In this document: positions 18,332 through 27,741 of the stretch, in pieces
Layout: each line of letters opens with the position of its first letter
Numbering within the stretch: the first letter of the stretch is position 1
Source: Isoptericola cucumis
GTDB taxonomy: Bacteria > Actinomycetota > Actinomycetes > Actinomycetales > Cellulomonadaceae
Assembly (NCBI RefSeq): GCF_014635665.1
Contig: NZ_BMDG01000005.1
Coordinates: forward strand, 277,241-341,240
DNA: 64,000 bases
Reading direction: 5' to 3'
Made by a program: the position numbers and the translations under genes
Notes under the pieces: generated by a model
Databases searched by the model: none
Told to the model about the DNA's origin: nothing
The model's input: the letters and a program-made list of their open reading frames with translations, nothing else

Positions 18332-19378
18332 TCAGGCGTTCATGTCCATCACGACCCGGCCGTCGATGGCGCCCCGCTCCATCTCCTCGAAGATCGCGTT
18401 GATGTCGCCGAGCGGTCGCACCGTGTAGGTCGGGTCGATCTTGCCGCGGGCGAAGAAGTCCAGCGCCTCGGCCATGTCCTTGCGCGTGCCGACGATCGAG
18501 CCGCGGACGGTGAGCCCGAACAGCACGGTCGTGAAGATGTCCAGCGGGAACTGCTCCGGGGGCAGCCCCACGAGCGAGACCGTGCCTCCGCGGCGCAGCG
18601 CCCCCACGGCCTGCGGGAACGCGTGCGCGTTGACGGCGGTCACCAGGGCGCCGTGCACGCCGCCGCCGGTGGCCTCCTGCAGCTCCGCGGCCGGGTCGGC
18701 CGAGGTCGCCGCGTTGACCGTCACCTCGGCGCCGTGCCGGCGGGCGAGCTCGAGCTTCGCGTCGTCGACGTCGACCGCGGCCACGCGGCGTCCCATCGCG
18801 ACCGCGTACTGGACCGCGATGTGCCCCAGGCCGCCGACGCCGGAGACCAGCACCCACTCGCCGGGCTGGGTGTCGGTCATCTTGAGGCCCTTGTAGACGG
18901 TGACCCCGGCGCACAGGATCGGCCCGACCGCGGACGCCTCGACGCCCTCGGGGACGATCGGCGCGTAGCGCGCGTCCACGAGCATGTACTGCCCGAAGGA
19001 CCCGTCGACCGAGTACCCGCCGTTCTTCTGCTCCGGGCACAGGGTCTCCCAGCCGGTCTCGCAGTACTCGCACTCGCCGCAGGCGCTCCACAGCCAGGCG
19101 TTGCCGACCGTGTCGCCGACCTTCAGGCGCGTCACCTGGTCGCCGACGGCGACGACGTGCCCGACGCCCTCGTGCCCGGGCACGAACGGCGGCGCCGGCT
19201 TGACCGGCCAGTCGCCGTGCGCCGCGTGCAGGTCGGTGTGGCAGACGCCGGTGTAGTCGACCTTGACGAGGGCCTCGTGCGGCCCGGGGGCGGGCATCGG
19301 CCGGTCCTCGACCGACAGGGGCTGCGTGAACGAGTGGACGACGGCCGCCTTCATGGTCGCCGGTGTGGTCGCGGTCAT
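18332..19378 (-). CDS. adhP: Zinc-dependent alcohol dehydrogenase
   Basis: A 348-residue medium-chain dehydrogenase interconverting primary alcohols such as ethanol and aldehydes with NAD(H). Catalytic-zinc ligands are Cys in VCHTDLHAAHGDW and GHE near residue 67; the structural-zinc cysteines are in CGECEYC plus Cys seven residues on. The Rossmann motif GVGGLGH lies near 178. I chose the ATG at 19378, which follows AGGAG at a good distance, over an upstream ATG at 19435. A Rex-like operator lies 112 bp upstream (19490-19507), fitting redox control. Confidence 0.92.
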   Translation of the reverse strand: MTATTPATMKAAVVHSFTQPLSVEDRPMPAPGPHEALVKVDYTGVCHTDLHAAHGDWPVKPAPPFVPGHEGVGHVVAVGDQVTRLKVGDTVGNAWLWSACGECEYCETGWETLCPEQKNGGYSVDGSFGQYMLVDARYAPIVPEGVEASAVGPILCAGVTVYKGLKMTDTQPGEWVLVSGVGGLGHIAVQYAVAMGRRVAAVDVDDAKLELARRHGAEVTVNAATSADPAAELQEATGGGVHGALVTAVNAHAFPQAVGALRRGGTVSLVGLPPEQFPLDIFTTVLFGLTVRGSIVGTRKDMAEALDFFARGKIDPTYTVRPLGDINAIFEEMERGAIDGRVVMDMNA

Positions 19379-19489
19379 CCCTGGCTCCTCTCGGGCCGGG
19401 CGTCCTGCCGGCCCACATGGTCTCCGTGCTGACACGAACCACGCTAGACGTCACCTCGTCGATCCGTCGGGACAATCCGCCCATCTTGC

Positions 19490-19507
19490 TCGTGACGTTT
19501 TTCACAA
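19490..19507. promoter_or_regulatory. Candidate Rex (NADH-sensing repressor) operator
   Basis: TCGTGA, six bases, TCACAA; the actinobacterial/firmicute Rex consensus is TTGTGA-N6-TCACAA, so one base differs. It lies between adhP (minus) and hisC (plus). AdhP-type genes are known Rex targets, which supports the reading. Confidence 0.45.
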
Positions 19508-19571
19508 GGTCCGGGACGGCGGGCGGTGTCCGTGCGACGGACGACACCCCGGACCACCGGCCCGCCTTCCG

Positions 19572-19577
19572 TAGACT
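19572..19577 (+). promoter_or_regulatory. -10 element of leaderless hisC promoter
   Basis: TAGACT, then GGTGGC, then the GTG start of hisC. It matches the hisD promoter layout base for base except two positions. Confidence 0.6.
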
Positions 19578-19583
19578 GGTGGC

Positions 19584-20783
19584 GTGTCCTTCCCGCCTCC
19601 CGTCCCCGCCCCCGCGCGGGATCTCGGCGACGTCCGCCTGCCGCTGCGACCCGAGCTCGCCGACGAGGTGCCTTACGGCGCCCCGCAGCTCGACGTCCCG
19701 GTCCTGCTGAACGTCAACGAGAACCCCTACGCGCCCTCCGAGGAGGTCGTCGCCACCATCGCCCGCGAGGTGGCGGCGGCGGCGCGCGGGCTGCACCGGT
19801 ACCCCGACCGCGACTTCTCCGCGCTCCGCGCGGACCTGGCCGCCTACCTCGCGCGCGAGTCCGGCGTCGCCCTGCGCCCCGAGCAGGTGTGGGCCGCCAA
19901 CGGGTCGAACGAGGTCATGCTCCACCTGCTCCAGGCGTTCGGCGGGCCGGGCCGTACCGCCGTGTCGTTCGCGCCGACCTACTCGATGTACCCCGAGTAC
20001 GCCCGCGACACGCACACCCGGTGGGTCACCGGCCGCCGGGCGTCGGACTTCACGGTCGACGTCGAGCAGGCGGTGGCGACGATCGAGCGCGAGCGGCCCG
20101 CCGTCGTCCTGCTGGCCAGCCCGAACAACCCGACGGGGACGGCGCTGCCCCTCGCGACCGTCGAGGCGGTCCTCGACGCGGCCGCACGGGTCGAGGTGCC
20201 CGACGCCCCCGAGGTGGCCGGGCGCCGTGCCGGCGCGGTCGTCGTCGTCGACGAGGCCTACGCCGAGTTCCGCCGGCCCGGGACGCCGTCGGCGCTCGAG
20301 CTGCTCGCCGACCACCCGAACCTGGCGGTCACGCGGACGATGTCGAAGGCGTTCGCCGCGGCCGGGCTCCGGCTCGGCTACCTCGCGGCCTCGTCCGCGC
20401 TGGTCGACGCCCTGCGAGTCGTGCGCCTGCCGTACCACCTGTCGGCGGTCACCCAGGCGGCCGCCCGCGGCGCGCTCGCCCACCACGACGAGCTCCTCGC
20501 GCAGGTGCAGCAGCTGCGCGGCGAGCGCGACGACCTGGTGGAGTGGCTGCGCGCCCAGCAGCACCGGGGCGCGGGCCTGCAGGTGGCCGACTCCGACGCC
20601 AACTTCGTGCTGTTCGGCACCTTCGCCGACCGGCACGCCGTCTGGCAGGGCCTGCTCGACCGCGGCGTGCTGATCCGCGAGACCGGGCCCGACGGGTGGC
20701 TGCGCGTCTCGGTCGGGACGCCCGCCGAGACGGCGGCCTTCCGGGACGCCCTGACCGACGTGCTTTCCGAGCAGGAGGACTGA
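19584..20783 (+). CDS. hisC: Histidinol-phosphate aminotransferase
   Basis: PLP enzyme that transaminates imidazole acetol-phosphate to histidinol-phosphate with glutamate. At 399 residues it is a little longer than usual because of a Pro-rich N-terminus and a short insert ([13 protein letters not shown]) before the [10 protein letters not shown] motif. The PLP lysine is in [15 protein letters not shown] near residue 254, and the substrate loop SPNNPTGT is intact near 177. The GTG start follows a -10 by six bases (leaderless). Its stop overlaps the hisB start by one base. Confidence 0.97.
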   Translation: MSFPPPVPAPARDLGDVRLPLRPELADEVPYGAPQLDVPVLLNVNENPYAPSEEVVATIAREVAAAARGLHRYPDRDFSALRADLAAYLARESGVALRPEQVWAANGSNEVMLHLLQAFGGPGRTAVSFAPTYSMYPEYARDTHTRWVTGRRASDFTVDVEQAVATIERERPAVVLLASPNNPTGTALPLATVEAVLDAAARVEVPDAPEVAGRRAGAVVVVDEAYAEFRRPGTPSALELLADHPNLAVTRTMSKAFAAAGLRLGYLAASSALVDALRVVRLPYHLSAVTQAAARGALAHHDELLAQVQQLRGERDDLVEWLRAQQHRGAGLQVADSDANFVLFGTFADRHAVWQGLLDRGVLIRETGPDGWLRVSVGTPAETAAFRDALTDVLSEQED

Positions 20784-21400
20784 TGGAGCAGCAGACGGCC
20801 CAGCACCGCACCGCGCGGATCGAGCGGACCACGAGCGAGTCGAGCGTGGTCGTCGAGCTCGACCTGGACGGCACCGGGCGTACCGACGTCTCGACCACCG
20901 TGCCGTTCTACGACCACATGCTCACGGCGCTCGGCAAGCACTCGCTGGTCGACCTCACCGTCAAGGCCACGGGCGACACGCACATCGACGCCCACCACAC
21001 GGTCGAGGACGTCGCGATCGTGCTCGGGGAGGCGCTGCGGGTCGCCCTCGGCGACAAGCAGGGCATCTCGCGCTTCGGCGACGCGACCGTCCCTCTCGAC
21101 GAGGCGCTGGCGCTCGCCGTCGTCGACGTCTCCGGGCGCCCGTACCTGGTGCACTCCGGCGAGCCCGCGGGGCAGGAGTACCACCTCATCGGGGGGCACT
21201 TCACCGGCTCCCTCACGCGGCACGTGCTGGAGTCGGTCGCCCACCACGCCGGCATCTGCCTGCACGTGCGGGTCCTCGCGGGCCGCGACCCGCACCACAT
21301 CGTCGAGGCCCAGTTCAAGGCGCTCGCGCGTGCGCTGCGCGCCGCCGTCGCCCGCGACCCCCGTGTCGAGGGCGTCCCGTCCACGAAGGGTGCGCTGTAG
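20783..21400 (+). CDS. hisB: Imidazoleglycerol-phosphate dehydratase
   Basis: Dehydrates imidazoleglycerol phosphate to imidazole acetol phosphate; monofunctional form of 205 residues, Mn-dependent. Both duplicated metal-binding motifs are present: HTVED preceded by DAHH near residue 70, and [16 protein letters not shown] near 170. The ATG overlaps the last base of the hisC stop, and GGAGGAC immediately upstream is the ribosome-binding site inside hisC. Normal length and motifs. Confidence 0.97.
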   Translation: MEQQTAQHRTARIERTTSESSVVVELDLDGTGRTDVSTTVPFYDHMLTALGKHSLVDLTVKATGDTHIDAHHTVEDVAIVLGEALRVALGDKQGISRFGDATVPLDEALALAVVDVSGRPYLVHSGEPAGQEYHLIGGHFTGSLTRHVLESVAHHAGICLHVRVLAGRDPHHIVEAQFKALARALRAAVARDPRVEGVPSTKGAL

Positions 21401-21404
21401 CCGC

Positions 21405-21992
21405 ATGACCACCGACCCCGACCGTCCCGAGCCGACCGGCCCCACGTCCGGCCCCGCTCCCGACGAGACGCCGGACGCCGCTGCCGGGCACGACGGCCCG
21501 CTGCCCGAGGGCCTCGAGATCCCCGACGACCTGTCGGAGCTGACCGGCGCGCGCAAGGACCCCGAGCTCGCCGTGCTCATCACGCAGATCGCGGGCGCCG
21601 AGCCCCTCGCCGCGGCCTGCGCCCTGGCGGAGCTCGACGTCGACGTCGCGCCCACCCCCGTGGGCGCGCTCGCCGTCCTGCGGGACACGAGCGACGACGC
21701 GCCGGACAAGGCCGCCACGGCGATCTCCCGGCTTGTGGCAGGCGTCCCGCTGGTCCTCGTCACGCGGTGGGGCGAGCAGCTCACGTGCGTGCGGTACGCC
21801 GACGGCGCCGCCGAGGGCGAGCTCCCGCCGGGCCTGGTGCTCGGCGGTGCCCCCGAGGCGCTCGAGGACGTGCTCACGGGCCAGCTGCGCGTGACCGAGC
21901 TGCCCGGCGTCGTGGCGTCGTCCGGCATCGGGCGCTTCAAGGCGATGCGGATGCTCTCCGGGGCCGCGCGCAAGGCCCGCAAGAGCAAGTGA
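21405..21992 (+). CDS. Hypothetical protein within the his operon
   Basis: A 195-residue protein I do not recognise. The first 35 residues are disordered (Pro, Asp, Thr, Gly rich). The rest looks globular ([27 protein letters not shown], then [25 protein letters not shown]) and ends in a basic tail KARKSK. It starts four bases after hisB and is followed 17 bases later by hisH, so it is co-transcribed with histidine genes. No signal peptide or membrane helix. Codon use is like its neighbours, so transfer is not suggested. Confidence 0.75.
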   Translation: MTTDPDRPEPTGPTSGPAPDETPDAAAGHDGPLPEGLEIPDDLSELTGARKDPELAVLITQIAGAEPLAAACALAELDVDVAPTPVGALAVLRDTSDDAPDKAATAISRLVAGVPLVLVTRWGEQLTCVRYADGAAEGELPPGLVLGGAPEALEDVLTGQLRVTELPGVVASSGIGRFKAMRMLSGAARKARKSK

Positions 21993-22009
21993 CCCCGACG
22001 GAGGACGCG

Positions 22010-22774
22010 ATGACCGAGGCCGCCGCCCCGACGGCCCCGCCGCTGCTGCCCACGGGCGGCGCGGCGGCCGAGCTGAACCCGCGTGGCGCACCCGCGCGCG
22101 CCTCGGGCCGCCCGCGCGTGGTGGTGCTGGACTACGGCTTCGGCAACGTGCGGTCGGCGGTCCGGGCGCTCGAGCGCGTCGGCGCCGAGGTCGAGCTGAC
22201 GGCGGACGTGCGCACCGCGAGCGAGGCCACCGGCCTGGTCGTGCCCGGCGTGGGGGCGTTCGCCGCCTGCATGGAGGGCCTGCGCGCCGTCCGCGGCGAC
22301 CAGGTCGTCGACCGACGGCTCGCCGGGAACCGCCCGGTCCTCGGCATCTGCGTGGGCATGCAGGTCATGTTCGACGCGGGCGTCGAGCACGGCGAGCGGG
22401 CGGAGGGCCTGGGGGAGTGGGGCGGCGTCGTCGAGCGGCTCGAGGCCCCGGTCGTGCCGCACATGGGCTGGTCCGAGGTCGAGGTGCCGGCGGGCTCGCG
22501 CCTGTTCGACGGCGTCGAGCACGAGCGGTTCTACTTCGTGCACTCGTACGCGGCCCAGGAGTTCACGCAGGGGCACGACGAGGCCGCCGACCCCCGCTAT
22601 CGTCCGCCGCTCGTCACGTGGGCGCGGCACGGCGGCACGGCCGCCGACCCGACGAGCGGGGCGCGGTTCGTCGCCGCCGTCGAGAACGGCCCGCTGTCCG
22701 CGACCCAGTTCCACCCCGAGAAGTCCGGTGACGCCGGCGCGACCCTGCTGGAGAACTGGGTCCGCTCGCTCTGA
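22010..22774 (+). CDS. hisH: Imidazole glycerol phosphate synthase, glutaminase subunit
   Basis: Releases ammonia from glutamine for the HisF cyclase. A class I amidotransferase with the nucleophile Cys in LGICVGMQ near residue 112 and the His-Glu pair in QFHPEKSG near 238. At 254 residues it is about 35 longer than usual because of an N-terminal Ala/Pro-rich extension before [10 protein letters not shown]; the ATG at 22010 follows GGAGG by five bases, so the extension is probably real. hisF is not in the window. Confidence 0.95.
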   Translation: MTEAAAPTAPPLLPTGGAAAELNPRGAPARASGRPRVVVLDYGFGNVRSAVRALERVGAEVELTADVRTASEATGLVVPGVGAFAACMEGLRAVRGDQVVDRRLAGNRPVLGICVGMQVMFDAGVEHGERAEGLGEWGGVVERLEAPVVPHMGWSEVEVPAGSRLFDGVEHERFYFVHSYAAQEFTQGHDEAADPRYRPPLVTWARHGGTAADPTSGARFVAAVENGPLSATQFHPEKSGDAGATLLENWVRSL

Positions 22775-22820
22775 CCCGCTCCGGTACCGACCGACCACCG
22801 CACGAACCATGGAGACGCAC

Positions 22821-23552
22821 ATGACCGATCGCCTCGTCCTGCTGCCCGCCGTCGACGTCTCAGGCGGCCAGGCCGTCCGCCTCGTGCAGGGGGAGGCGGG
22901 CTCCGAGACCTCGTACGGCGACCCGCTCGCCGCCGCCCTCGACTGGCAGCGCGGCGGTGCCGAGTGGGTGCACCTGGTGGACCTCGACGCGGCGTTCGGC
23001 CGCGGCTCCAACGCGGAGCTGCTGGCCCGCGTGGTCGCGGAGGTCGGGGTGCAGGTCGAGCTGTCCGGCGGGATCCGCGACGACGCCTCGCTGGAGCGGG
23101 CGCTCGCCACCGGCGCGCGGCGCGTGAACATCGGGACGGCGGCGCTCGAGGACCCGGAGTGGACGGCGCGCGTGATCGCCGAGTACGGCGACCAGGTGGC
23201 GGTCGGCCTCGACGTGCGCGGCACGACGCTCGCGGCCCGCGGCTGGACGAAGGAGGGCGGCGACCTGTGGGAGGTCCTCACCCGCCTCGACGAGGCCGGG
23301 TGCGCGCGGTACGTCGTCACGGACGTGACGAAGGACGGCACGCTGCGCGGGCCGAACGTGGAACTGCTGCGCGAGGTCGCGGCGCGCACCCCCGCGAAGG
23401 TCGTCGCGTCCGGCGGCATCTCGTCGCTCGCGGACCTCGAGGCCCTGCGGGCGCTGGTCCCGGACGGGGTCGAGAGCGCGGTCGTGGGCAAGGCGCTGTA
23501 CGCGGGGGCGTTCACGCTGCCCGAGGCGCTCGACGTGGCGGGCCGGCCATGA
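22821..23552 (+). CDS. priA: Phosphoribosyl isomerase (HisA/PriA type)
   Basis: A 243-residue TIM barrel that isomerises ProFAR to PRFAR; in actinobacteria lacking TrpF the same enzyme also isomerises phosphoribosylanthranilate for tryptophan synthesis. Sequence features follow the PriA pattern: LLPAVDV, the catalytic Asp11-like residue, [39 protein letters not shown], the RGW loop and [11 protein letters not shown] chose the ATG at 22821 because GGAG sits six bases upstream; an ATG four codons earlier lacks one. Whether a separate trpF exists elsewhere is unknown. Confidence 0.93.
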   Translation: MTDRLVLLPAVDVSGGQAVRLVQGEAGSETSYGDPLAAALDWQRGGAEWVHLVDLDAAFGRGSNAELLARVVAEVGVQVELSGGIRDDASLERALATGARRVNIGTAALEDPEWTARVIAEYGDQVAVGLDVRGTTLAARGWTKEGGDLWEVLTRLDEAGCARYVVTDVTKDGTLRGPNVELLREVAARTPAKVVASGGISSLADLEALRALVPDGVESAVVGKALYAGAFTLPEALDVAGRP

Positions 23553-24355
23553 CGGCCGGCGACGCCGGCCGGGCGCTGCCCGGTCACCTGCGCTCCATCC
23601 AGCCCACGTCGCAGTTCGCCGGGGACGACGGGTCCGTCGACCCCGAGCTCGCCGTCCTGCTCGAGGCCCACGCGACGGGTCGCGGTTCCCTCGCCGACGT
23701 CGTGCGCCGGCTGGCGGCGACGAGGGTGCTGGTCCCGGTGCTCGCGGAGGTCGAGGTGGCCGAGGTCGTGCAGCACGACGGGCCGCAGGGCAGCACGGAC
23801 CTGCACGTCGACAAGGAGGCGTCGGCCGGCGTGGTCGCCGTCGAGACCCCGGACGGCCGGCGCGGCCTGCCGGTCTTCACGTCCGTGGAGGCGATGCGGG
23901 CCTGGCGCGCGGAGGCGCGGCCGGTGCCGGTCGAGGCGCCGCGGGCGGCGCTCTCCGCGGTGAGCGAGGACTGGTCGCTGCTCGTGGTCGACCCCGCGGG
24001 GCCGGTGACGGTGCACGTGCCGCGCCCGGCGGTCTGGGCGCTCGCGCAGGGCCTCGAGTGGCGGCCGGCGCTGGTCCCCGCCGGAGCGGGCGCGCCCGGG
24101 GTCGGTGACGTCGTCGTGGACGCCGAGGTCGCCGCCGCGATCGCCGACGCGGCCGCCCCGGTGCAGCACGTCGTGCGCGCGCACGCCGAGCCGGGCCGGC
24201 GTGCGGAGGTGGCGGTGGTGCTGGCGCTCGACCCCGGTCTCGACCGGGCGGGCCTCGACCGGGTGCTGGGTCAGGTCAACGCACGCCTCGGCGCGTCGTC
24301 GGTGATCTCCGAGCGCGTCGACTCCCTCGAGCTGCGGGTGGGCGTGGCGCGCTGA
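23549..24355 (+). CDS. SseB-family protein
   Basis: A 268-residue protein with an SseB N-terminal domain: [36 protein letters not shown] at about residues 35-75, then [35 protein letters not shown]. The second half (about 150-268) resembles the SseB C-terminal domain. Function of SseB proteins in actinobacteria is not established. The ATG overlaps the priA stop by four bases, so it is translated with the histidine genes. No signal sequence. Confidence 0.8.
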   Translation: MTAGDAGRALPGHLRSIQPTSQFAGDDGSVDPELAVLLEAHATGRGSLADVVRRLAATRVLVPVLAEVEVAEVVQHDGPQGSTDLHVDKEASAGVVAVETPDGRRGLPVFTSVEAMRAWRAEARPVPVEAPRAALSAVSEDWSLLVVDPAGPVTVHVPRPAVWALAQGLEWRPALVPAGAGAPGVGDVVVDAEVAAAIADAAAPVQHVVRAHAEPGRRAEVAVVLALDPGLDRAGLDRVLGQVNARLGASSVISERVDSLELRVGVAR

Positions 24356-24388
24356 GGCACGGCCCGCCGCCGCGAGCGGGGGCGAGGG

Positions 24389-25129
24389 TCACGAGCAGGG
24401 CGGGAGCGCCGTGAAGGCGCCGGAGTCCGCGAGCATCTCCTGCAGCGTCGAGCGCGGCACGAGCAGGGAGTGGCCGTCCGACGTCTTCGCGTACACCACC
24501 CCGATGACGCGGCCCTCGGCGTCCAGCGCCGCGGACCCCGACGACCCGGGCTCCACGGGCGCGTCCGTCACCAGCACCTCGCCGAGGTTCTCGTTCAGGG
24601 GGTCGGTCGTGGAGTCGACGATCGAGCCGGCGGTGATCGTCAGCTCGCCGCCCTCGGGATAGCCGACGACGCTCACCTCGTCGCCCTGCTCGGGGTCGTC
24701 CTCCGCGATGCGCGGATGGCTCGGCAGGGGGTCCTGCGTGCGCACGACGGCGAGGTCCGCCAGCCGGGCGGTGCTCGCCGCCGAGACGGCGAGGTCGCGC
24801 CCGTCGTACGTGCTGACCTCCAGCGACTGCGAGTCGGCGACCACGTGCCGGTTGGTGATCAGCGTGTGCTCGTCGATGGCGAACCCCGACCCCGTGGACA
24901 GGCTCCCGCAGCCCACGTTGCGGATCCGGACCGCCATCCGCTGGACGGCGTCGAAGCCGTCGGGGGAGAGCTCGCCGTCTGCGGACGGCGAGCTGAACCC
25001 GGAGGGTCTGCTCGGGACGACGTCGCTCGGGATCGCGTCGGGCAGGGCGGGCAGCACCCCGCACCCCGCGAGGAGCGTGGCGAGCACGCCGGCCGCGACC
25101 CCGCGCAGCACCGCGGGCCGACCGGTCAC
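24389..25129 (-). CDS. Trypsin-like serine protease lipoprotein
   Basis: A 246-residue exported protease. A lipoprotein signal ends in LLAGC near residue 23. The chymotrypsin-fold triad is visible: His in TNRHVV near 96, Asp in ADLAVVRT near 125, and Ser in PGSSGSAAL near 199. There is no PDZ domain. Its GTG start overlaps the stop of the upstream coiled-coil gene by four bases, so the two are probably translated together and may act together at the membrane. Target proteins are unknown. Confidence 0.87.
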   Translation of the reverse strand: MTGRPAVLRGVAAGVLATLLAGCGVLPALPDAIPSDVVPSRPSGFSSPSADGELSPDGFDAVQRMAVRIRNVGCGSLSTGSGFAIDEHTLITNRHVVADSQSLEVSTYDGRDLAVSAASTARLADLAVVRTQDPLPSHPRIAEDDPEQGDEVSVVGYPEGGELTITAGSIVDSTTDPLNENLGEVLVTDAPVEPGSSGSAALDAEGRVIGVVYAKTSDGHSLLVPRSTLQEMLADSGAFTALPPCS

Positions 25130-25746
25130 TGGTCCTGCTGCAGCTCACGCTGCAGCTGCTCGTGCGCGGCGTCGGCCTGCTTGCAGAGCTTGCGCACCTC
25201 GGTCGAGAAGCGGTCGAGGTCCTTCTGGTCGTAGGCGTCGCTGTCCTGGAGGTACCCGATGAGCTGGGTCTGGGCGTCGACGCACTGGTCCATCGCCGTC
25301 GCGACCGCGCCCGCCGCCTCGCTGACCTGCGTCTGGTAGTCCAGGTACTGCTGGGACGCGACGTTCTCGTCGCCCAGCTGCGCCTTCTCGTTCGCGAGGT
25401 CGCTGATGCGCTCGGTGGCGGTCGCGAGCTGTTCGCGCGCGGACACCAGCTCGGCGTCGGTCGCCTCGAGCTCGGCCCGCAGCGTCGCGACCCGGTCGGC
25501 GTACCCGCGTGCCTCCGCCTCCCAGGTGGCGCTGTCGGCCTGCCACCGCACCGTGGTCAGCCACAGGTAGCCGCCGAGCCCGAGCGCCGCCGCGAGCAGC
25601 ACCGCGAGCACGAGCGCCGTCCGCCGGGGGCGCCGCAGCAGGCTCGCCGGCGCGGGCTCGTGCCGGGTGCCCGTCGGCGGTGCCTCGGACGCGGAGCGCG
25701 CCGTGTGCGGCGGAGGCCACCCGGGTGGCTGCTGCGGTGTGCTCAT
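25126..25746 (-). CDS. Single-pass membrane protein with coiled coil
   Basis: A 206-residue protein: a Pro-rich cytoplasmic N-terminus (about 40 residues, PPGWPPPH), a basic stretch, one membrane helix (TALVLAVLLAAALGLGGYLWLT, about residues 42-63), then a long heptad-rich coiled coil (about 75-135) and a C-terminal helical region with two cysteines (QCVDAQ, KLCKQ). I recognise no named family. It overlaps the protease gene by four bases; a scaffold or substrate for the protease is a reasonable but untested idea. Confidence 0.75.
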   Translation of the reverse strand: MSTPQQPPGWPPPHTARSASEAPPTGTRHEPAPASLLRRPRRTALVLAVLLAAALGLGGYLWLTTVRWQADSATWEAEARGYADRVATLRAELEATDAELVSAREQLATATERISDLANEKAQLGDENVASQQYLDYQTQVSEAAGAVATAMDQCVDAQTQLIGYLQDSDAYDQKDLDRFSTEVRKLCKQADAAHEQLQRELQQDQ

Positions 25747-25759
25747 GGTGCGCGACCGG

Positions 25760-26140
25760 TCAGACGACGGAGCCGGTGTACTTCTCCCCGGGGCCCTCGC
25801 CGGGCGCGTCCGGGACGACCGACGCCTCGCGGAACGCGAGCTGGAGCGACTTGAGCCCGTCGCGCAGCGACCGGGCGTGCTGGTTGCCGATGTCGGGCGC
25901 GCTCGCGGTCACGAGCGCGGCGAGCGCGGTGATGAGCTTGCGGGCCTCGTCGAGGTCGAGGTCGTCGGCCGCGCGCCCGTCGTCGGCGAGGCCGCACTTC
26001 ACGGCGGCGGCGCTCATGAGGTGGACGGCGGCGGTGGTGATGACCTCCACGGCGGCCACGTCGGCGATGTCGCGGGTGGCCTCTCCGACGCTGTCGGTGC
26101 CGTCGGTGGCCGGGAGGTGGTCGGGAGTGCTGCTGCTCAT
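25760..26140 (-). CDS. DUF1844 family protein
   Basis: A 126-residue protein with the DUF1844 pattern: VAAVEVITTAAVHLMSAAAVKCGLADD, then DLDEARKLITALAALVTASAPDI and LRDGLKSLQLAFREAS. It is found next to infC or in similar places in many actinobacteria; no function is established. I chose the ATG at 26140 rather than the one at 26149: a GAAGAT hexamer seven bases upstream suits a leaderless start at 26140. Strong hairpins separate it from catalase. Confidence 0.8.
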   Translation of the reverse strand: MSSSTPDHLPATDGTDSVGEATRDIADVAAVEVITTAAVHLMSAAAVKCGLADDGRAADDLDLDEARKLITALAALVTASAPDIGNQHARSLRDGLKSLQLAFREASVVPDAPGEGPGEKYTGSVV

Positions 26141-26175
26141 GGGGTCCATCTTCGCACCGTGGCGGGGTGGGACGG

Positions 26176-26211
26176 CACGGGGGCCGGGCCCGTGCGGGCC
26201 CGGCCCCCGTG
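26176..26211 (-). terminator. Hairpin terminator 1 downstream of katA
   Basis: A perfect inverted repeat with 17-bp arms around TG. It starts about 60 bp past the katA stop on the minus strand. Confidence 0.6.
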
Positions 26212-26243
26212 GTGCCCCCGGCGCCGTGCGGCGCCGGGGGCAC
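26212..26243 (-). terminator. Hairpin terminator 2 downstream of katA
   Basis: A perfect inverted repeat with 14-bp arms around GTGC. It directly abuts terminator 1 and is the first hairpin reached by katA transcripts. Confidence 0.65.
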
Positions 26244-26270
26244 GGACGCCGTCGGCGTCGGGAGGACGCG

Positions 26271-27728
26271 TCAGGCGGAGACCTCGGAGCGGAGCTTGGC
26301 GCCCAGCTCCGCGTCGACGTTCGTCCAGTACTGGAAGAACCGCTCGCGGATCTCGTCGATGGTGATCGACCGGCCCTGACCGGTGAGGGTCTCGAGGAAG
26401 CGCGCCTTGGCGGCGTCGTCGAAGACCTCGCGGTACAGGGTGCCTGCCTGGCCGAAGTCGTCGTCCTCGGAGTGCAGGGTCTGCGCCGAGCGCATCAGCT
26501 CGCCGTCCGTCTCCCACGCCGCCTCGACGCCGAGCAGCGGGTCGGCCACGGGGCCGCCGGCCTCGCCGAACGAGTTCGGCGTGTAGACGCGGTGCTCCGG
26601 ACCGTTGAAGTGGTACTGCATGTTGCCCTGGTGCATGTAGTTCGCGACCGGGGCGGCGTGCGGCTGGTTGACCGGCAGCTGGTTGTAGTTGGTGCCGATG
26701 CGGTGGCGCTGCGCGTCCGGGTAGGAGAAGACGCGGGCCATGAGCATCTTGTCCGGCGAGATGCCGGTGCCCGGCACCTGGTTGCCCGGCGAGAACGCCG
26801 CCTGCTCGATCTCGGCGAAGAAGTTGCGCGGGTTGCGGTTCAGCGTGAACGTGCCGACCTTGATGCGCGGGTAGTCCTTCTTCGACCAGGTCTTCGTCAT
26901 GTCGAACGGGTTGAAGCGGTACGTCTTCGCGTCCTCGTACGGCATGACCTGCACGTAGACGTCCCACGAGGGGAACTCGCCGCGGTCGATGGCCTCGTAC
27001 AGGTCGCGACGGTAGTAGTCGGCGTCCTCGCCGGCGATGCGCTCGGCGTCCTCGGCCGACATGTGCTCCACGCCCTGCTGGGACAGGAAGTGGTACTGCA
27101 CCCAGAAGCGCTCGCCGGAGGCGTTGATCCACTGGTACGTGTGCGAGCCGTAGCCGTTGAGGTGGCGCCACGACTTCGACAGGCCGCGGTCGCCCATGAC
27201 GTAGGTGACCTGGTGGGCCGACTCCGGGGACAGGGTCCAGAAGTCCCACTGCATGTCGGCGTCGCGCAGGCCCGACGCGCCGAGGCGCTTCTGCGAGTGG
27301 ATGAAGTCCGGGAACTTCATCGCGTCGCGCAGGAAGAAGGTGGGCGTGTTGTTGCCGACGATGTCGAGGTTGCCCTCGGTGGTGTAGAAGCGCAGCGAGA
27401 AGCCGCGCACGTCGCGCCAGGTGTCGGGGGAGCCCTGCTCACCGGCGACGGAGGAGAACCGCAGCAGCGTCTCGCTCTTCGCGCCCTTGGCGAAGACCGC
27501 CGCCCGCGTGTACTGCGAGACGTCCTCGGTGACGACGAACTCGCCGAACGCGCCGCCGCCCTTGGCGTGCGGGTTGCGCTCCGGCACCCGCTCCCGGTTG
27601 AAGGAGGCGAGCTTCTCGACCAGGTAGCGGTCGTGCAGGACGGTGGGCCCGTCCGCACCCACGGTGAGGGAGTGCGCGTCGCTCGCGACCGGGGTGCCGG
27701 TCTGCGTCGTCGTGAACGGCGTCGTCAT
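26271..27728 (-). CDS. katA: Monofunctional heme catalase
   Basis: Dismutates hydrogen peroxide to water and oxygen. At 485 residues it is a small-subunit (clade 3-like) catalase. The distal His is in [11 protein letters not shown] near residue 53, Asn in the NTPTFFLRD segment near 127, and the proximal heme Tyr lies in [12 protein letters not shown] near 337. I chose the ATG at 27728 because it follows AAAGGA at a good distance. It lies 13 bp downstream of a fur-family gene on the same strand, so the two likely form a peroxide-response operon. Confidence 0.97.
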   Translation of the reverse strand: MTTPFTTTQTGTPVASDAHSLTVGADGPTVLHDRYLVEKLASFNRERVPERNPHAKGGGAFGEFVVTEDVSQYTRAAVFAKGAKSETLLRFSSVAGEQGSPDTWRDVRGFSLRFYTTEGNLDIVGNNTPTFFLRDAMKFPDFIHSQKRLGASGLRDADMQWDFWTLSPESAHQVTYVMGDRGLSKSWRHLNGYGSHTYQWINASGERFWVQYHFLSQQGVEHMSAEDAERIAGEDADYYRRDLYEAIDRGEFPSWDVYVQVMPYEDAKTYRFNPFDMTKTWSKKDYPRIKVGTFTLNRNPRNFFAEIEQAAFSPGNQVPGTGISPDKMLMARVFSYPDAQRHRIGTNYNQLPVNQPHAAPVANYMHQGNMQYHFNGPEHRVYTPNSFGEAGGPVADPLLGVEAAWETDGELMRSAQTLHSEDDDFGQAGTLYREVFDDAAKARFLETLTGQGRSITIDEIRERFFQYWTNVDAELGAKLRSEVSA

Positions 27729-27741
27729 ATGACGTCCTTTC

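Noticed and set aside
20378..24184. 1268-codon open frame on the minus strand across the his genes
   Set aside because: It is antisense to hisC-hisB-hisH-priA, which have clear family motifs; long shadow frames are expected at this GC content.
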